Source: a virus. From it: DNA of 22,596 nt. Shown here piece by piece: positions 21,851 to 22,596 of the stretch. The translations under genes were made by a program, and so were the position numbers. Under the pieces are notes generated by a model. That model made no database searches. It worked only from the letters and a program-made list of their open reading frames with translations, and was not told where the DNA came from. The stretch covers positions 1-22,596 of IMG/VR virus record IMGVR_UViG_3300021378_000178. The stretch is one strand, 5' to 3'. The first letter of the stretch is position 1, and each line of letters begins with the position of its first letter.

Positions 21851-22596
21851 TAATATACTCCTCGATTGTATGCCAATGTCTCATTGCTATAACATTATGT
21901 AGTTTTGTATTATCTGCACAAGTGTATTCTTGATATTGACTTTTTAGATGATCTGGCATTGGAATGTATTCAATTTTTGCATCATATCTTTTAGCAATTA
22001 ATTTAGCAACCTCTTCAACATTAATTGCTTTACTTGTTCCTAAATTAAATAAACCGCATGTATCAGTTTCGTGCATCATTTTTTCATGTACTACAGCAAC
22101 ATCATGTACACTTACACAATCTCTTTTAAATTTGTCACTACCTTCGAAAAGTTTAATTACTCCATCTTGACTTGCTTGCTTTTGGAATTTACTAACTAAA
22201 CTCATTTGATCGCCTTTATGTCCTTCTCCAGGACCATACACATTAAAATATCTAAAGTTCTGTACAAGCATACCAAAGTTTTCGTAGCCATTTTCATTTA
22301 AGAACTTATCAATTAGATACTTACTCCATGCATAAGGTGTTTGCGGATAAACAGGATCTGATTCCTTAAAACTAGTGTTGTTACCGTAAACAGCAGAAGT
22401 ACTTACAAGTTGAATATTAGTATTATAATTTTCGCAAACTTGTAATAGACGTAATGTAAATTCATAATTGTGAGCCCAAACTTTATCTACATCTCTTTCT
22501 GTAGTATCTGATATTGCACCACAATGTATTACCCAATCGTATGCTGATACGTCTGGCACTACATGTTCGACCCATTCAAAGCCTTCAACTTCGTGG
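21837..22596 (-). CDS. hldD: ADP-L-glycero-D-manno-heptose 6-epimerase (5' end cut by window)
   Basis: 252 codons are visible; the frame stays open to the right edge, so a GTG at 22559 is not the true start. Extended SDR epimerase: VSTSAVYG (Ser/Thr catalytic region), YAWSK (YxxxK), NFRYFNVYGPGEGHKGDQMS, KRDCVSVHDVA, FNLGTSKAINVEEVAKLI, and IEYIPMPDHLKSQYQEYTCAD. RYFNVYGP.E.HKG and the P.P..LK..YQ..T.AD ending are characteristic of HldD rather than GalE. HldD makes the L-form of ADP-heptose, the donor for lipopolysaccharide inner-core heptose. Only the N-terminal NAD-binding glycine loop is outside the window. It overlaps the cupin gene by 14 bases. With the GmhB-like and GT9-like genes it implies a phage heptose branch. 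Confidence 0.88.
   Translation of the reverse strand, partial: HEVEGFEWVEHVVPDVSAYDWVIHCGAISDTTERDVDKVWAHNYEFTLRLLQVCENYNTNIQLVSTSAVYGNNTSFKESDPVYPQTPYAWSKYLIDKFLNENGYENFGMLVQNFRYFNVYGPGEGHKGDQMSLVSKFQKQASQDGVIKLFEGSDKFKRDCVSVHDVAVVHEKMMHETDTCGLFNLGTSKAINVEEVAKLIAKRYDAKIEYIPMPDHLKSQYQEYTCADNTKLHNVIAMRHWHTIEEYINGTN

Overview
This window looks like part of the late structural region of a large T4-type marine myovirus from a low-GC host. The evidence is: long tail genes with the N-terminal and glycine-rich domains familiar from marine T4-like phages; a tail-assembly-chaperone-type domain next to a fibre cluster; AT-rich, tightly packed genes mostly on one strand; and T4-type late promoter octamers (NATAAATA). 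A cyanophage of Prochlorococcus/Synechococcus or a SAR11 phage would both fit. No photosynthesis gene or other host marker is present, so the host stays open. No tRNA, CRISPR array, integrase or insertion sequence was seen.

Layout. (1) 1-2368: three tandem paralogues (the first cut by the window edge) of a glycine-rich protein with about 11% cysteine, probably tail-fibre tip adhesins. (2) 2398-3189: a protein ending in a phage tail-assembly-chaperone-like domain, followed by the only clear intrinsic terminator (3215-3237). (3) 3306-12849: eleven tightly packed, often overlapping genes that are not structural: a GT9-like glycosyltransferase, a sulfotransferase between two paralogous Fe(II)/2-oxoglutarate-type oxygenases, a NodU-type carbamoyltransferase, three further double-stranded-beta-helix oxygenase-like proteins, a flavin-dependent halogenase, an SGNH hydrolase and a heptose-bisphosphatase-like HAD enzyme. 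(4) 12904-21413: four structural genes, including a fibre-like protein ending in a cupredoxin-like domain and a 1979-residue protein with five internal repeats. (5) 21410-22596, minus strand: a sugar cupin and ADP-heptose epimerase HldD (cut by the window edge), converging on the structural operon with overlapping stop codons.

How the genes may work together. Motifs matching NATAAATA lie 18-23 bases before the genes at 2398, 3306 and 12904, so the enzyme block appears to be transcribed late, with the tail genes on either side. GT9, GmhB-like, HldD and cupin proteins point to heptose-sugar chemistry. The carbamoyl-, sulfo-, hydroxyl/oxo-, halogen- and acyl-modifying enzymes look like a tailoring set. 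The most interesting hypothesis is a late-expressed chemical decoration island that modifies a surface glycan of the infected cell, a virion glycan, or the tail proteins themselves. The protein families are supported by motifs; the shared pathway and its substrate are inference.
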